This document shows positions 53,655 through 63,635 of a DNA stretch of 64,000 nt, in pieces. Made by a program: the position numbers and the translations under genes. The notes under the pieces were generated by a model that saw only the letters and a list, made by a program, of their open reading frames with translations, was not told the DNA's origin and ran no database searches. The stretch spans positions 124,001 to 188,000 of the forward strand of contig NZ_JACCCY010000001.1 of NCBI RefSeq assembly GCF_013409575.1. Reading direction: 5' to 3'. The DNA is from Macellibacteroides fermentans (GTDB taxonomy: Bacteria; Bacteroidota; Bacteroidia; Bacteroidales; Tannerellaceae). Position 1 is the first letter of the stretch. Every line of letters starts with the position of its first letter.

Positions 53655-54094
53655 ATCGGAACAATTTATATAATTTATTTTTTTCAACCGGGAATTGATT
53701 GTTAAGCATCATGTTATCTTTTCTACCTCTATAAAACTGCAAGAACTGCTATTTTGTTCTGAAAATGGACTATTTTATTAGAATTATTTATAACAATAAT
53801 CGCTTTGGCAACTATTTGTAATCATTAGTACTTGATTATGAATGAAAAGCATTTTTTTGAGCGGAAATAAAATTATCTATAGTAATTATATGTACTGAAA
53901 ATAATAGAATAAAAATGGCCATATGGTATATTAATATGTGATTTAAGTATAAGTCTCGTTGTTTTTATCCTTTTGATCAGGATCATTTATTTTAAAATAC
54001 AATTTTTGTTTTACAAATGACATTAATTATAGCCTTTATTTTGTCGAAATATTATATATTAATTAATAAAAAATAATATTTTCAATAAAATTTG

Positions 54095-54113
54095 CTAGTT
54101 TGTGCTAAACTAG
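54095..54113. promoter_or_regulatory. Palindrome upstream of helicase promoter
   Basis: CTAGTTT-5 nt-AAACTAG, ending 22 nt before the -7 box, that is, just upstream of or touching the -33 position. Candidate operator. Confidence 0.45.
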
Positions 54114-54135
54114 TAAGTAAAATAAGAATAAATTG

Positions 54136-54144
54136 TATATTTGC
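54136..54144 (+). promoter_or_regulatory. -7 box for the SF1 helicase gene
   Basis: TATATTTGC, full consensus, 18 nt upstream of the ATG. Confidence 0.6.
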
Positions 54145-54162
54145 AGTTCAAATATGATTTAA

Positions 54163-56085
54163 ATGATATTAAAACCAACTCTTTCACCTATAACTGAACT
54201 CCAAAATCAATTTGAATTATTGCAGAAGGAGTACAATTATGAAAAGGAAGCGTACAAAAAGCAAACAGAACAAGTTGGTATTTGGAAAAAAAAGCAACAG
54301 GGACTTTGTTGGTATCCTCTTATTACCGAAAAAAGTTATTTTAATTCATTAAATCAGTTTGTGGTTGAGGTTGTGAGAACCGATGATAAAGAGATAGAAC
54401 ATTCTTTTGAATATGGGAGACCGGTGTGTTTCTTTCGTGTAGGAGGTGAAGGTTCTATTCATTATTTTAATTGGTCGGTTCAAATAAGTTATGTACAGGA
54501 TGATAAAATGGTGGTTATTTTACCAAATCCGGAAGCATTGATTGAACTTCAGCACGCAAATACATTTGGAGTGCAACTTTATTTTGATGAAACAAGTTAT
54601 AAAGCTATGTTTGCAGCCATTACTTCGGTAATGAATGCTAAAAATAACAGGTTGGCACATTTGAGGGATGTTTTGCTTGGAAAAAATACTGCGATGGAGA
54701 GGCATTTGATGCCAATTCGTTTTCCATGGCTTAACTCAACTCAGGAAGAGGCTGTAAACAAGGTGCTTCGGGCAAAAGATGTTGCTGTTGTACATGGACC
54801 TCCGGGTACAGGAAAGACAACAACTCTGGAAGAGGCGATTTGTGAAACTTTGCAGCGCGAAAATCAGGTATTGGTTTGCGCACAAAGTAATACAGCGTTG
54901 GATTGGATTGCAGAAAAACTTGTAGACCGGGGTATTTCGGTTTTAAGGATTGGTAATCCAACCCGGGTAAATGATAAGATGCTTTCATTTACTTATGAGC
55001 GACGTTTTGAAGCTCATCCGGATTATCCAGAATTATGGAGCATAAGAAAAGCAATTCGAGATATGCAACGCTCCATGAGGAGGAAAAATCAGGATGAACG
55101 TGAAACGATACGAAACAGGAAGTCTCGTTTGCGATTCAGGGCAACTGAGCTGGAATTAGCAATTGATGCCTCGCTGTTTGATCAGGCGCGCGTTGTAGCA
55201 AGCACACTCATCGGAGCATCGAACAGAGTGTTGGAAAGTCATCGATTTACATCGTTGTTTATCGATGAGGCTGCTCAAGCACTTGAAGCTGCATGCTGGG
55301 TTGCGATTAATAAGGCTGATCGTGTGGTTTTTGCCGGAGATCATTTTCAGCTTCCTCCAACGATTAAGTGTTTGGAAGCTGCGAAAGGAGGATTAAGTGA
55401 AACCTTGATGCAAAAAGTTGCAACAAGGAAGCCGTTAGCTGTGAGTTTGCTTAAAATCCAGTACAGAATGCACGATGACATTATGGGTTTCCCTTCTGCA
55501 TGGTTTTACAATGATGAATTGATTGCTGCAGCAGAAGTTAAAAATCGTGGAATTCTGGCATATGATACGCCTTTAGTATGGATTAATACAGACGATAGTG
55601 ATAGTTCTGAAGCTCAGCTTGAGGGCTCACTAAGTAAAATTAATAAGACTGAAGCAAATGTTTTGATTGAGACGTTACATGAATATATTGAAAAAATAGG
55701 AAAAGAACGGATTTTAGATGAAAAGATAGATTTCGGACTTATATCACCCTATAAAGCGCAGATTCAATACATTCGTTCTCTAATCAAGAAAGATGGATAT
55801 TTTAAGCCATTCAAAAAATTGATCACTGTTCATACAGTGGATGGTTTTCAAGGTCAGGAACGAGATGTGATAGTAATAAGTCTGGTCAGATCTAATAATG
55901 AGGGTCAGATTGGTTTTTTACAGGATCTTCGTCGAATGAATGTGGCGATTACAAGGGCAAGGATGAAACTTATTATTTTAGGTAATGCTTCAACACTTAC
56001 AAAACATTCTTTTTATAAAGAATTGTTTGATTATATTAAGAAGAAAGGAAAAATAATTTCAGTTTGTACAGAAGAAATATCCTAG
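54163..56085 (+). CDS. Superfamily 1 DNA/RNA helicase (Upf1/IGHMBP2-like AAA_11/AAA_12)
   Basis: A 640-residue SF1B helicase. N-terminal beta-barrel region (about 40-150), Walker A GPPGTGKT at 212-219, Walker B DEAAQALE near 369-376, then QYRMHDDIMGFPS, HTVDGFQGQERDVIVIS and RRMNVAITRARMKLIILG in the C-terminal RecA domain. All motifs are intact. Unwinds nucleic acid 5' to 3' with ATP; the bacterial branch lacks a firm cellular role. Stands alone with its own promoter; 129 nt separate it from the small Xre gene, so coupling is uncertain. Confidence 0.9.
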   Translation: MILKPTLSPITELQNQFELLQKEYNYEKEAYKKQTEQVGIWKKKQQGLCWYPLITEKSYFNSLNQFVVEVVRTDDKEIEHSFEYGRPVCFFRVGGEGSIHYFNWSVQISYVQDDKMVVILPNPEALIELQHANTFGVQLYFDETSYKAMFAAITSVMNAKNNRLAHLRDVLLGKNTAMERHLMPIRFPWLNSTQEEAVNKVLRAKDVAVVHGPPGTGKTTTLEEAICETLQRENQVLVCAQSNTALDWIAEKLVDRGISVLRIGNPTRVNDKMLSFTYERRFEAHPDYPELWSIRKAIRDMQRSMRRKNQDERETIRNRKSRLRFRATELELAIDASLFDQARVVASTLIGASNRVLESHRFTSLFIDEAAQALEAACWVAINKADRVVFAGDHFQLPPTIKCLEAAKGGLSETLMQKVATRKPLAVSLLKIQYRMHDDIMGFPSAWFYNDELIAAAEVKNRGILAYDTPLVWINTDDSDSSEAQLEGSLSKINKTEANVLIETLHEYIEKIGKERILDEKIDFGLISPYKAQIQYIRSLIKKDGYFKPFKKLITVHTVDGFQGQERDVIVISLVRSNNEGQIGFLQDLRRMNVAITRARMKLIILGNASTLTKHSFYKELFDYIKKKGKIISVCTEEIS

Positions 56086-56214
56086 GAAAATAGAGCTATT
56101 TCTATTTATAGATTATTTTTTTTAATAATTGATGGAACAATCTGTGCAATATGTATGTTATAGTTACAAAAGATACACTATAAATAATTTGGTTTAGAAA
56201 ACAGTTAGAAGAAT

Positions 56215-56478
56215 ATGGAAAATTTAAAAGAATCTGCAGAATTAGCTGCTGGGAAATTGGATCCGAAAGCAGAAGTTGTTGTTATTTGCAAAATGTTGAA
56301 AGCACGTAGAAAAGATATGGGCTTGAATCAGAAGCAATTTGCTGAACTCCTAGGAGTTAAGCCGGAATATATTTCAAGAATTGAAGCCGGAAAAGTTGAC
56401 CTTCAGCTTTCAACGCTTATCAGACTTTCAAGAGGTTTGAAATTGCAACTTGTAATTAGTCCCGTAGAAGGAGTATAA
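56215..56478 (+). CDS. Small Xre-family HTH protein
   Basis: An 87-residue single-domain HTH: CKMLKARRKDMGLNQKQFAE, then LLGVKPEYISRIEAGKVDLQLSTLIRLSRGL. It has the size of HigA/HipB-type antitoxins, but no toxin-like frame lies within 100 nt on either side, so I treat it as a solitary regulator. Followed by a terminator 22 nt after its stop. Confidence 0.85.
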   Translation: MENLKESAELAAGKLDPKAEVVVICKMLKARRKDMGLNQKQFAELLGVKPEYISRIEAGKVDLQLSTLIRLSRGLKLQLVISPVEGV

Positions 56479-56499
56479 ATTTATTTTATAATCCCATTA

Positions 56500-56543
56500 A
56501 CCCCATAAAAGAGCTCGAAAGACTTCTTTTATGGGGTTTTTAT
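56500..56543 (+). terminator. Terminator after small Xre gene
   Basis: Perfect 13-bp stem ACCCCATAAAAGA / TCTTTTATGGGGT with a 12-nt loop and a T run. Confidence 0.85.
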
Positions 56544-56604
56544 TTAAAAATGAAATTGAATACAGGAATAGTGATTAACTTAAGTGAGTTTCAGAAATAA
56601 GTTT

Positions 56605-56612
56605 TATTTTTG
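56605..56612 (+). promoter_or_regulatory. Menaquinone operon -7 box
   Basis: TATTTTTG matches TAnnTTTG, 21 nt upstream of the first ATG. Confidence 0.5.
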
Positions 56613-56633
56613 TAATAAAAACAAATATACCCC

Positions 56634-57863
56634 ATGAAGTATAAACTATTGGTCCTCGATATTGATGGAACGCTTACAAATACAAAAAAAGAAATAACAG
56701 ACCGGACGAAATCGGCTCTTATTAAAGCTCAGGAATTAGGTATAAAATTGGTTCTTGCTTCGGGGAGACCCACATATGGTATCAGGCCTCTAGCCGAAGA
56801 ATTAAGGCTTTCTGAATTTGGTGGATATATTCTCTCATTTAATGGAGGGTGCATTGTAGAGTGTGCAACTGACCAGATTACACATGAGAAAAGATTAAAT
56901 AAAAATATACTCCCCCACTTTCAACAAATAGCAAAGAAAAAGAATTTTGCGCTGGTTTCTTTCGATGAATCATCAATTATTACTGAGACACCCGACAATG
57001 AATATGTTCAAAAAGAGGCATTTCTGAATAAAATGCCTGTTAGACAGGTAGATAATTTCTTGGAGGCTATGAATTTTTCTCCGTCAAAATGTCTTATGAT
57101 GGGAGAACCGACCCGCCTGGCTTTGCTTGAAAAAGAAATGCACAACACCTATGGTGGACAAATTGGGGTATATAGATCTGAGCCTTATTTCCTTGAATTA
57201 GTTCCACTAAATACAGATAAGGCCAAATCGTTGGATATGCTCGTCAAGGACCTTAAGATTACAAAAAATGAGGTAATCGCGGTTGGTGATGGATTTAATG
57301 ATCTTTCAATGATAGAATATGCCGGTCTTGGCGTAGCAATGGCAAACGCTCAGGAGCCGGTTAAAGCTTGTGCAGATTATGTTACTTTGTCGAATGATGA
57401 AGATGGAGTTGCACATTTAATAGAGAAATATATTTTCTCCGCATTCATCGGACTCAGCACATCGTTGGATAAGATTAATGATAATCTGAAGGATACGCTG
57501 ATGCATTCATTAGGAATGAAATTTACCGTTGCAGAAGAGGATCATGTGGAAGCTATTATGCCTGTGGATATAAGAACACGTCAGCCATTTGGGATACTTC
57601 ACGGAGGAGCTACGCTTGCATTAGCGGAAACTGTTGCCGGTTTTGGGTCCAACTTGTTATGTAATGAGGGCGAGTTTGTTGTGGGAATTCAGGTAAGTGG
57701 AAATCATATTTCTTCTGCAAGAGAAGGAGATACAGTTACTGCTATTGCCAAAGTTATTCACAAAGGACGGTCAACACACATTTGGAATGTAGATGTAGTT
57801 TCCTCAATGGGGAAATTAATCTCAAGTATCAGGGTGATGAACAGCATTTTAAAGAAGAGATGA
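56634..57863 (+). CDS. Fusion of Cof-type HAD phosphatase and MenI-like hotdog thioesterase
   Basis: A 409-residue two-domain protein. Residues 1-265 form a Cof/HAD-IIB phosphatase: D9 and D11 in VLDIDGTLT, GDGFNDLSMIEYAG (about 221-234). Residues about 275-409 form a hotdog domain of the 1,4-dihydroxy-2-naphthoyl-CoA hydrolase group: EAIMPVDIRTRQPFGILHGGATLALAETVAGFGS (in blocks), then GNHISSAREG and VIHKGRSTHIWNVDV. At the head of a men operon, the hotdog half is the obvious DHNA-CoA thioesterase; the phosphatase half has no known step in the pathway. It overlaps menF as ATGA. Confidence 0.9.
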   Translation: MKYKLLVLDIDGTLTNTKKEITDRTKSALIKAQELGIKLVLASGRPTYGIRPLAEELRLSEFGGYILSFNGGCIVECATDQITHEKRLNKNILPHFQQIAKKKNFALVSFDESSIITETPDNEYVQKEAFLNKMPVRQVDNFLEAMNFSPSKCLMMGEPTRLALLEKEMHNTYGGQIGVYRSEPYFLELVPLNTDKAKSLDMLVKDLKITKNEVIAVGDGFNDLSMIEYAGLGVAMANAQEPVKACADYVTLSNDEDGVAHLIEKYIFSAFIGLSTSLDKINDNLKDTLMHSLGMKFTVAEEDHVEAIMPVDIRTRQPFGILHGGATLALAETVAGFGSNLLCNEGEFVVGIQVSGNHISSAREGDTVTAIAKVIHKGRSTHIWNVDVVSSMGKLISSIRVMNSILKKR

Positions 57864-58966
57864 TTCCTAGTGAAGTAACTAACTTTAGTGGTATCGACTC
57901 CCTAATACATCAACAACGTAGTTTCGCATTATATCTCTTGCCGGGAAATAATGAACCTACCCTTGTTTTACAGGAAGGTGGTGATATGGGGCAATTAAAG
58001 TCGTATACAGAATTAAACGACAAAAAAGGATTTGTTCTGGCTCCATTCTGCTTGAATGAATCACATCCGATAGTATTGATTCGTGCTGATATTGTGTCTG
58101 TTGGTTGGAAATCAATAGCTGGAGTAACATCGTTTCAGTCATCTGCTTGCAGTGCAAATAAAGAAACAGTATTTACGCTGGATAAAGAAGATTTGTATTA
58201 CGCTTATAATAAATCTTTTAATGTCTTTATTAAACCATTGCGAGAAGGCATATTTGAAAAGTTGGTATTGTCTAGAAAAGTTAATATAAAGAAAACGAGT
58301 GAATTCTCGCCGGCAAAAGCATTTTACAATGCTTGCAGACGCTATAAAAGAGCTTTTGTATACCTATGTCATTCTCCTCAAAGTGGAACCTGGTTAGGTA
58401 GTACACCTGAATTACTATTGTCTGGGCAATTTGGTCACTGGAATACTGTTGCACTTGCTGGAACACAGCCTTTGATCGGGAACAACCTACCCGACAGTTG
58501 GAATGATAAAAACAGAAAAGAACAGGCCCTGGTTGCTGATTATATTAAAAGTCAGTTGGCTTCGGCTAATATTGATGTACTTGAAGATGGTCCATTTACT
58601 GTCCAGGCAGGTGATTTAGCTCATTTAAAAACAGAATTCAGATTTGAAACGGCAGATAGAAGATGTTTAGGTAATTTGGTTGAACTTCTTCATCCTACGC
58701 CAGCTATTTGTGGATTACCCCGAAAGGAAGCTCTTCAATTCATCAAAGAAAATGAAGGATACGACAGAAGTTATTACTCCGGATTCATCGGAATGATTGA
58801 TGCAGATGGGCGGAATGATATATACGTCAATCTACGATGCATGAATATAGGGGAAAATGATCTGACGCTTTTTGCTGGAGGCGGTCTCTTGGATTCGTCG
58901 GATGTTGATCAGGAATGGGAAGAGACGAATGATAAATTACAAACCATGTTGGCTATTTTAAAATAA
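57860..58966 (+). CDS. menF: Isochorismate synthase
   Basis: A 368-residue chorismate-binding enzyme. FEKLVLSRKVNIK (about 131-143), WLGSTPELLL (about 172-181), VALAGTQPL and HPTPAICGLPRKEAL (about 282-296), then YYSGFIGMIDADG are family signatures. The ATG at 57860 overlaps the upstream stop; a longer frame starting at 57782 lies inside the hotdog domain and has no family similarity. Converts chorismate to isochorismate, the first step to menaquinone. Confidence 0.93.
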   Translation: MIPSEVTNFSGIDSLIHQQRSFALYLLPGNNEPTLVLQEGGDMGQLKSYTELNDKKGFVLAPFCLNESHPIVLIRADIVSVGWKSIAGVTSFQSSACSANKETVFTLDKEDLYYAYNKSFNVFIKPLREGIFEKLVLSRKVNIKKTSEFSPAKAFYNACRRYKRAFVYLCHSPQSGTWLGSTPELLLSGQFGHWNTVALAGTQPLIGNNLPDSWNDKNRKEQALVADYIKSQLASANIDVLEDGPFTVQAGDLAHLKTEFRFETADRRCLGNLVELLHPTPAICGLPRKEALQFIKENEGYDRSYYSGFIGMIDADGRNDIYVNLRCMNIGENDLTLFAGGGLLDSSDVDQEWEETNDKLQTMLAILK

Positions 58967-58972
58967 ACTTTT

Positions 58973-60640
58973 ATGTACTCATCAAAGAAAAATGTATTGT
59001 TACTGGCATCCATGCTCGAAGCATATTCAATTCGTGAGGTAGTACTATGCCCTGGTTCCAGAAATGCTCCTTTGATTCAAACATTTTCACAGAATCCATT
59101 TTTTCGTTGTTATACTGTTGTGGACGAACGAAGTGCCGGATTTTTTGCATTGGGACTGGCTCAGGAAATTCAACAACCAGTTGCCTTGTGTTGTACATCG
59201 GGAACTGCATTGCTGAATCTTGGACCAGCTGTTGCAGAAGCTTATTATCAGCAAGTCCCTTTGCTGGTTATTTCGGCCGACAGACCCCAATCATGGATCG
59301 GGCAAATGGATGGGCAAACTCTTCCGCAACCCGGTGTTTTTAATTCACTTGTAAAGCAATCAATACAACTTTTAGAGCCCGAATCGGAAGAAGATGAGTG
59401 GTACTGTAAACGAATGATCCATGATGCTATATTTCAATTAATGAATCGTCTTCCCGGACCATCTCATATAAATATACCATTATCAGAACCTTTATTCGAT
59501 TTTTCTGTAACAGAGTTACCAAAGAATAAGCCTATACTAAGGAATCCGGTTGATTATTCTCTGAATAACAGTACCTTATTGGAAGAATGGAACCTGTCTA
59601 CAAAGAAAATGATTCTGATAGGTCAGTTGCCTCCATTTAATGGATTGGAAAAAGCGCTTGAAAGTATTGCTGAAAAGTTTGATTGTGTTATTCTGTCCGA
59701 ACATACGGCTAATATTCGGTCTTCAAAAGTAATTTATAACTTTGATGCCATTATTTATCAATTATTAAACGAAGAAATTGCATGTTTTTCTCCCGATTTA
59801 CTAATTACCTTAGGAGGTCATGTCGTTTCGAAAAGAATTAAGAAATTCTTGAGAAGCTGTAAACCGGCATCTCATTGGTATGTTTCTGAAGATACCAAAA
59901 TTGTAGATCTATTTCAAAGCATAACAGCTCAATTGGAGATGGACCCTTTGTCATTTGTTGAAGAGATTAATAAAAAATGTAGTTCGAATACATTAAAACA
60001 CACTTACCAATCTCGCTGGCTGAGTCAATCCAAACATGTGCTTCCTCCAACTACTACTGTTTATTCTGATTTGTGGGTGATGGGTAAACTATTAGAGGCA
60101 CTACCTTGTAACGCAGCTCTTCAGCTGGGAAATAGCTCCGTTGTGAGGAATGCTCAATTGTATCCGTTGGATGCTTCTGTTTCGGTATACTGCAACAGAG
60201 GAACCAGCGGTATTGAAGGGTCTGTATCTACTGCGGTCGGTTTTGCATCTATACATAAAGGACTTACCTTTCTAATCGTTGGTGATCTTAGTTTTTTCTA
60301 TGATGTAAATGCATTATGGAACAGACACATTAAGAGTAACCTTCGCATTTTATTGATAAACAATGGGGGTGGCGAAATATTTCATTTGTTGCCCGGGCTA
60401 AATCAAGCAGTCTCGCTGGATCAGTATGTTTCATGCAGACACTCTACCAGAGCCGAAAAATGGGCTCAGTCCATGGGCTTTGATTATTTATCGGCATACA
60501 AAGAAGAAGAATTTATAAATAATCTGGATTCGTTTTTTTCTGTTGAGGCTTCTAACCCTGTGTTATTTGAAGTAATAACAACAATGGAAGTCAATGCCGA
60601 AGTATTTAAATCATATTATCATAAACTAAAAACTATATAA
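58973..60640 (+). CDS. menD: SEPHCHC synthase
   Basis: A 555-residue TPP enzyme: VLCPGSRNAPLI (about 24-35), VVDERSAGFFALGLAQE (about 50-66) with the conserved ERS and the TPP glutamate, TSGTALLNLGPAVAEAYYQ (about 75-93), and C-terminal GDLSFFYDVNAL (about 436-447). Joins isochorismate and 2-oxoglutarate-derived succinate semialdehyde. Note that 2-oxoglutarate comes from the acn-icd-gltA products of the same region. Starts 6 nt after menF. Confidence 0.95.
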   Translation: MYSSKKNVLLLASMLEAYSIREVVLCPGSRNAPLIQTFSQNPFFRCYTVVDERSAGFFALGLAQEIQQPVALCCTSGTALLNLGPAVAEAYYQQVPLLVISADRPQSWIGQMDGQTLPQPGVFNSLVKQSIQLLEPESEEDEWYCKRMIHDAIFQLMNRLPGPSHINIPLSEPLFDFSVTELPKNKPILRNPVDYSLNNSTLLEEWNLSTKKMILIGQLPPFNGLEKALESIAEKFDCVILSEHTANIRSSKVIYNFDAIIYQLLNEEIACFSPDLLITLGGHVVSKRIKKFLRSCKPASHWYVSEDTKIVDLFQSITAQLEMDPLSFVEEINKKCSSNTLKHTYQSRWLSQSKHVLPPTTTVYSDLWVMGKLLEALPCNAALQLGNSSVVRNAQLYPLDASVSVYCNRGTSGIEGSVSTAVGFASIHKGLTFLIVGDLSFFYDVNALWNRHIKSNLRILLINNGGGEIFHLLPGLNQAVSLDQYVSCRHSTRAEKWAQSMGFDYLSAYKEEEFINNLDSFFSVEASNPVLFEVITTMEVNAEVFKSYYHKLKTI

Positions 60641-60643
60641 ATT

Positions 60644-61468
60644 ATGTCAACTAACAGAACTTGGTCTACTATAAAGGAATACGAAGATATTCTATTCGAT
60701 TTCTATAATGGAATTGGACGAATAACTATAAATCGCCCACGATATAGAAACGCTTTTACTCCTACAACAACAGGAGAAATGAGTGATGCCTTGCGTATTT
60801 GTCGCGAAATGGCAGAAATCAGTGTTGTAGTAATTACAGGTGCTGGAGATAAAGCATTCTGTTCCGGCGGCGACCAAAATGTTAAAGGTAAAGGTGGATA
60901 TATTGGAAAAGACGGCGTACCCCGCCTAAGCGTGTTAGATGTTCAGAAGCAGATACGTTCGATTCCGAAACCTGTGATCGCTGCTGTTAATGGATATGCT
61001 ATCGGAGGTGGTCATGTTCTACATGTTGTATGTGATTTGTCAATTGCTTCTGATAATGCAATCTTTGGTCAAACAGGTCCGAGAGTGGGAAGTTTTGATG
61101 CAGGATTCGGTTCATCATACCTGGCTCGGATTGTAGGACAGAAAAAAGCCCGCGAAATATGGTTTTTATGCAGACAGTACAATGCTCAGGAAGCTCTTGA
61201 TATGGGATTGGTAAATAAGGTTGTTCCCTTTGATCAACTTGAAGATGAAGTGGTAGATTGGGCTGAAACAATGATGTTGCATAGTCCTTTGGCATTACGT
61301 ATGATTAAGGCTGGTCTTAATGCTGAATTAGACGGACAAGCTGGTATACAAGAATTGGCCGGAGATGCCACTATGTTGTATTATCTAACAGAAGAAGCTC
61401 AAGAAGGTAAAAATGCTTTCCTGGAGAAAAGAAAGCCTGACTTTAAACAATTTCCAAAATTACCATGA
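60644..61468 (+). CDS. menB: 1,4-dihydroxy-2-naphthoyl-CoA synthase
   Basis: A 274-residue crotonase-fold enzyme. [14 protein letters not shown] (about 73-86), [18 protein letters not shown] (about 117-134) form the oxyanion region; [22 protein letters not shown] (in part about 140-160) is the bicarbonate-using form rather than the aspartate form of mycobacteria. Closes the second ring from o-succinylbenzoyl-CoA. Overlaps menC by 4 nt (ATGA). Confidence 0.96.
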   Translation: MSTNRTWSTIKEYEDILFDFYNGIGRITINRPRYRNAFTPTTTGEMSDALRICREMAEISVVVITGAGDKAFCSGGDQNVKGKGGYIGKDGVPRLSVLDVQKQIRSIPKPVIAAVNGYAIGGGHVLHVVCDLSIASDNAIFGQTGPRVGSFDAGFGSSYLARIVGQKKAREIWFLCRQYNAQEALDMGLVNKVVPFDQLEDEVVDWAETMMLHSPLALRMIKAGLNAELDGQAGIQELAGDATMLYYLTEEAQEGKNAFLEKRKPDFKQFPKLP

Positions 61469-62529
61469 TACAAGTAAATATTATACCTTATACATTACTG
61501 TTTAAACAGCCTGCAGGGACTTCCCGTGGGGTTTATACCACGCGTAAGGTATGGTATGTTGTACTTACTTCCCAAGATAAGACAATTCAGGGTATTGGGG
61601 AGTGCGCTCCCCTACCCAACTTAAGCTGTGATGATTGCCTCGATTACGAATCAATCCTTAATGGCGCTTGTTCAAAATTAAGTGAAACCGGTGAAATTGA
61701 TTATGATTCGCTCCGATCTTTTCCATCTATTCTTTTCGGTCTTGAAAGTGCGCTATTACATTACAAATGTGGCTCTTATTCTTTCTGGAATACCTCTTTT
61801 TCAAGAGGAGAGAAAGGGATTCCTATTAATGGATTGATCTGGATGGGTAATACCGAATCCATGCAAAAGCAAATTGCAGATAAACTTGAAGCCGGATTTA
61901 GATGCATAAAGCTTAAAATCGGAGCCTTAAACTTTGAAGAAGAGCTAAAAGTACTAAGGAGTATACGTTCTAATTATTCGAAAGAAGAGCTGATGTTGCG
62001 TGTAGATGCTAATGGAGCGTTTAGTCCGGGAGAGGCTATGGATAAATTAAATAGACTGGCTGAGCTGGAAATTCACTCTATTGAACAACCAATCAGAAAC
62101 GGACAGTGGGATGAAATGGCAAAGTTAGCATCAATCTCTCCTGTTCCAATTGCATTGGATGAAGAGTTGATTGGAGTTAATTGCTTGACAGAAAAAAAGA
62201 AATTGCTTACCAACATAAAACCTCAGTATATTATATTAAAGCCATCTTTACATGGTGGATTGGTGGGAGCTGAAGAATGGATAAAAGAAGCTACCAATTT
62301 AAATATTGATTGGTGGATAACTTCAGCATTGGAATCAAACATAGGATTAAATGTTATTGCTCAGTGGACAGCTTCTCTAGGTGTTGAATCGCCTCAAGGG
62401 TTAGGTACTGGAGCGTTATATGAGAATAATTTACCTATGCCCTTGGAGACTAGAGGTGATCGTCTGTGGTTTAATCCATCAGGGAAAGTTCTTAATATTA
62501 ATAAGCAGCTAAACCTTAGTTGTAAATAA
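61465..62529 (+). CDS. menC: o-Succinylbenzoate synthase
   Basis: A 354-residue enolase-superfamily enzyme. CIKLKIGA (about 151-158) with the catalytic KxK, RVDANGAF (about 175-182), IEQPI, LDEELIG with the metal acids, and ILKPSLHGG (about 257-265) with the second catalytic lysine. Removes water from SHCHC to give o-succinylbenzoate. The SHCHC-forming enzyme MenH is not found in the window. Confidence 0.94.
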   Translation: MIQVNIIPYTLLFKQPAGTSRGVYTTRKVWYVVLTSQDKTIQGIGECAPLPNLSCDDCLDYESILNGACSKLSETGEIDYDSLRSFPSILFGLESALLHYKCGSYSFWNTSFSRGEKGIPINGLIWMGNTESMQKQIADKLEAGFRCIKLKIGALNFEEELKVLRSIRSNYSKEELMLRVDANGAFSPGEAMDKLNRLAELEIHSIEQPIRNGQWDEMAKLASISPVPIALDEELIGVNCLTEKKKLLTNIKPQYIILKPSLHGGLVGAEEWIKEATNLNIDWWITSALESNIGLNVIAQWTASLGVESPQGLGTGALYENNLPMPLETRGDRLWFNPSGKVLNINKQLNLSCK

Positions 62530-62541
62530 TAATATTACGAA

Positions 62542-63630
62542 ATGAAGTATAATACAAACGTACATACACAGACTTTATTAGTAAACGGTATATCTTATTC
62601 CAAGACTAAGTTGCCAGAAGCTTCAACTCCCGAGATGACAGAGTTGCATGACTTTTTATTGAATTGGTTTAATGATGATCTTTTTATTACTGTTCAGACT
62701 TCTGGTTCTACTGGAACACCCAAAGAAATGAAAGTGAAAAAGGAGCAGATGATGAATAGTGCTTGTGCAACCTGCCGATACTTTAACCTTAATCCGAATG
62801 ATCGCGTTTTGCTATGTGTGCCGTTGACCTATATAGCTGGTAAGATGATGGTTGTTAGGGCTCTAGTTGGAAAACTTGACTTACATGTTGTTTCAGTATC
62901 CGGCCATCCGCTTGCTAATATATCTTTACCCATCCGTTTTGCGGCAATGATTCCACTACAGGTTTATAATTCTCTTCAAGACTCTATAGAGCGTAACCGA
63001 ATGGAAAATATTGATATTATTCTTTTAGGAGGAGGTAGAATAGATCCTGGTCTGGAAAAGGAATTAAATATATTCCGGAATTCTATATATGTTTCGTATG
63101 GAATGACTGAAACTCTTTCTCATATAGCGCTAAGAAAGATTAATGGGTTAGATGCTAGCCAACATTACATCCCTTTACCTTCTGTTAAAGTATCTCTCTC
63201 GTCGGATGAAACACTCATTATTGATGCTCCGCTTGTCTGCGAAAACAAATTGATTACAAATGATATCGCTGTGATTTATTCGGATGGGAGCTTTGATATC
63301 CTGGGTCGAAAAGATAATATTGTTAACACTGGTGGTATAAAAATACAAATTGAACTGCTGGAGGAAGAATTAAAACCAATTATCCCCCACCCTTTTGCTA
63401 TATCTTCCGTTCCCCATCTTAAGTATGGAGAAGCATTGGTTTTACTGGTTGATGGAAAAATAGATGAAGAGGCTTTTCTATTCAAAATAAAGAAAAGCTT
63501 GCCTACGTATCAGATTCCAAAGCAGATCATTGAAGTTGATGAAATACCATATACATCTACTGGTAAAATAAATAGAGCTGAAACTAAAATTCTTGCTCAA
63601 AAACAAATTGATTATTCTAAATTAACGTGA
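62542..63630 (+). CDS. menE: o-Succinylbenzoate-CoA ligase, short form
   Basis: A 362-residue AMP-forming ligase: P-loop block TVQTSGSTGTPKEMKVKK (50-67), VSYGMTETLSHIALRK (about 189-204), LGRKDNIVNTGGIKIQ (about 254-269) and the terminal lysine in YTSTGKINRAE. It is about 90 residues shorter than E. coli MenE because the N-terminal subdomain before the P-loop is reduced, as in Bacteroidetes relatives. Activates o-succinylbenzoate with CoA and ATP for MenB. Confidence 0.92.
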   Translation: MKYNTNVHTQTLLVNGISYSKTKLPEASTPEMTELHDFLLNWFNDDLFITVQTSGSTGTPKEMKVKKEQMMNSACATCRYFNLNPNDRVLLCVPLTYIAGKMMVVRALVGKLDLHVVSVSGHPLANISLPIRFAAMIPLQVYNSLQDSIERNRMENIDIILLGGGRIDPGLEKELNIFRNSIYVSYGMTETLSHIALRKINGLDASQHYIPLPSVKVSLSSDETLIIDAPLVCENKLITNDIAVIYSDGSFDILGRKDNIVNTGGIKIQIELLEEELKPIIPHPFAISSVPHLKYGEALVLLVDGKIDEEAFLFKIKKSLPTYQIPKQIIEVDEIPYTSTGKINRAETKILAQKQIDYSKLT

Positions 63631-63635
63631 TTATT

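Larger units (their letters stand above)
53655..54162. other. Divergent intergenic region, A/T-rich
   Basis: 508 nt, no gene. The only structures noticed are the CTAGTTT-GTGCT-AAACTAG palindrome at 54095-54113 and the helicase -7 box at 54136. Confidence 0.5.

Noticed and set aside
56215-56478. Antitoxin of a toxin-antitoxin module
   Set aside because: No toxin-like frame is found in the 129 nt upstream or before the terminator downstream.
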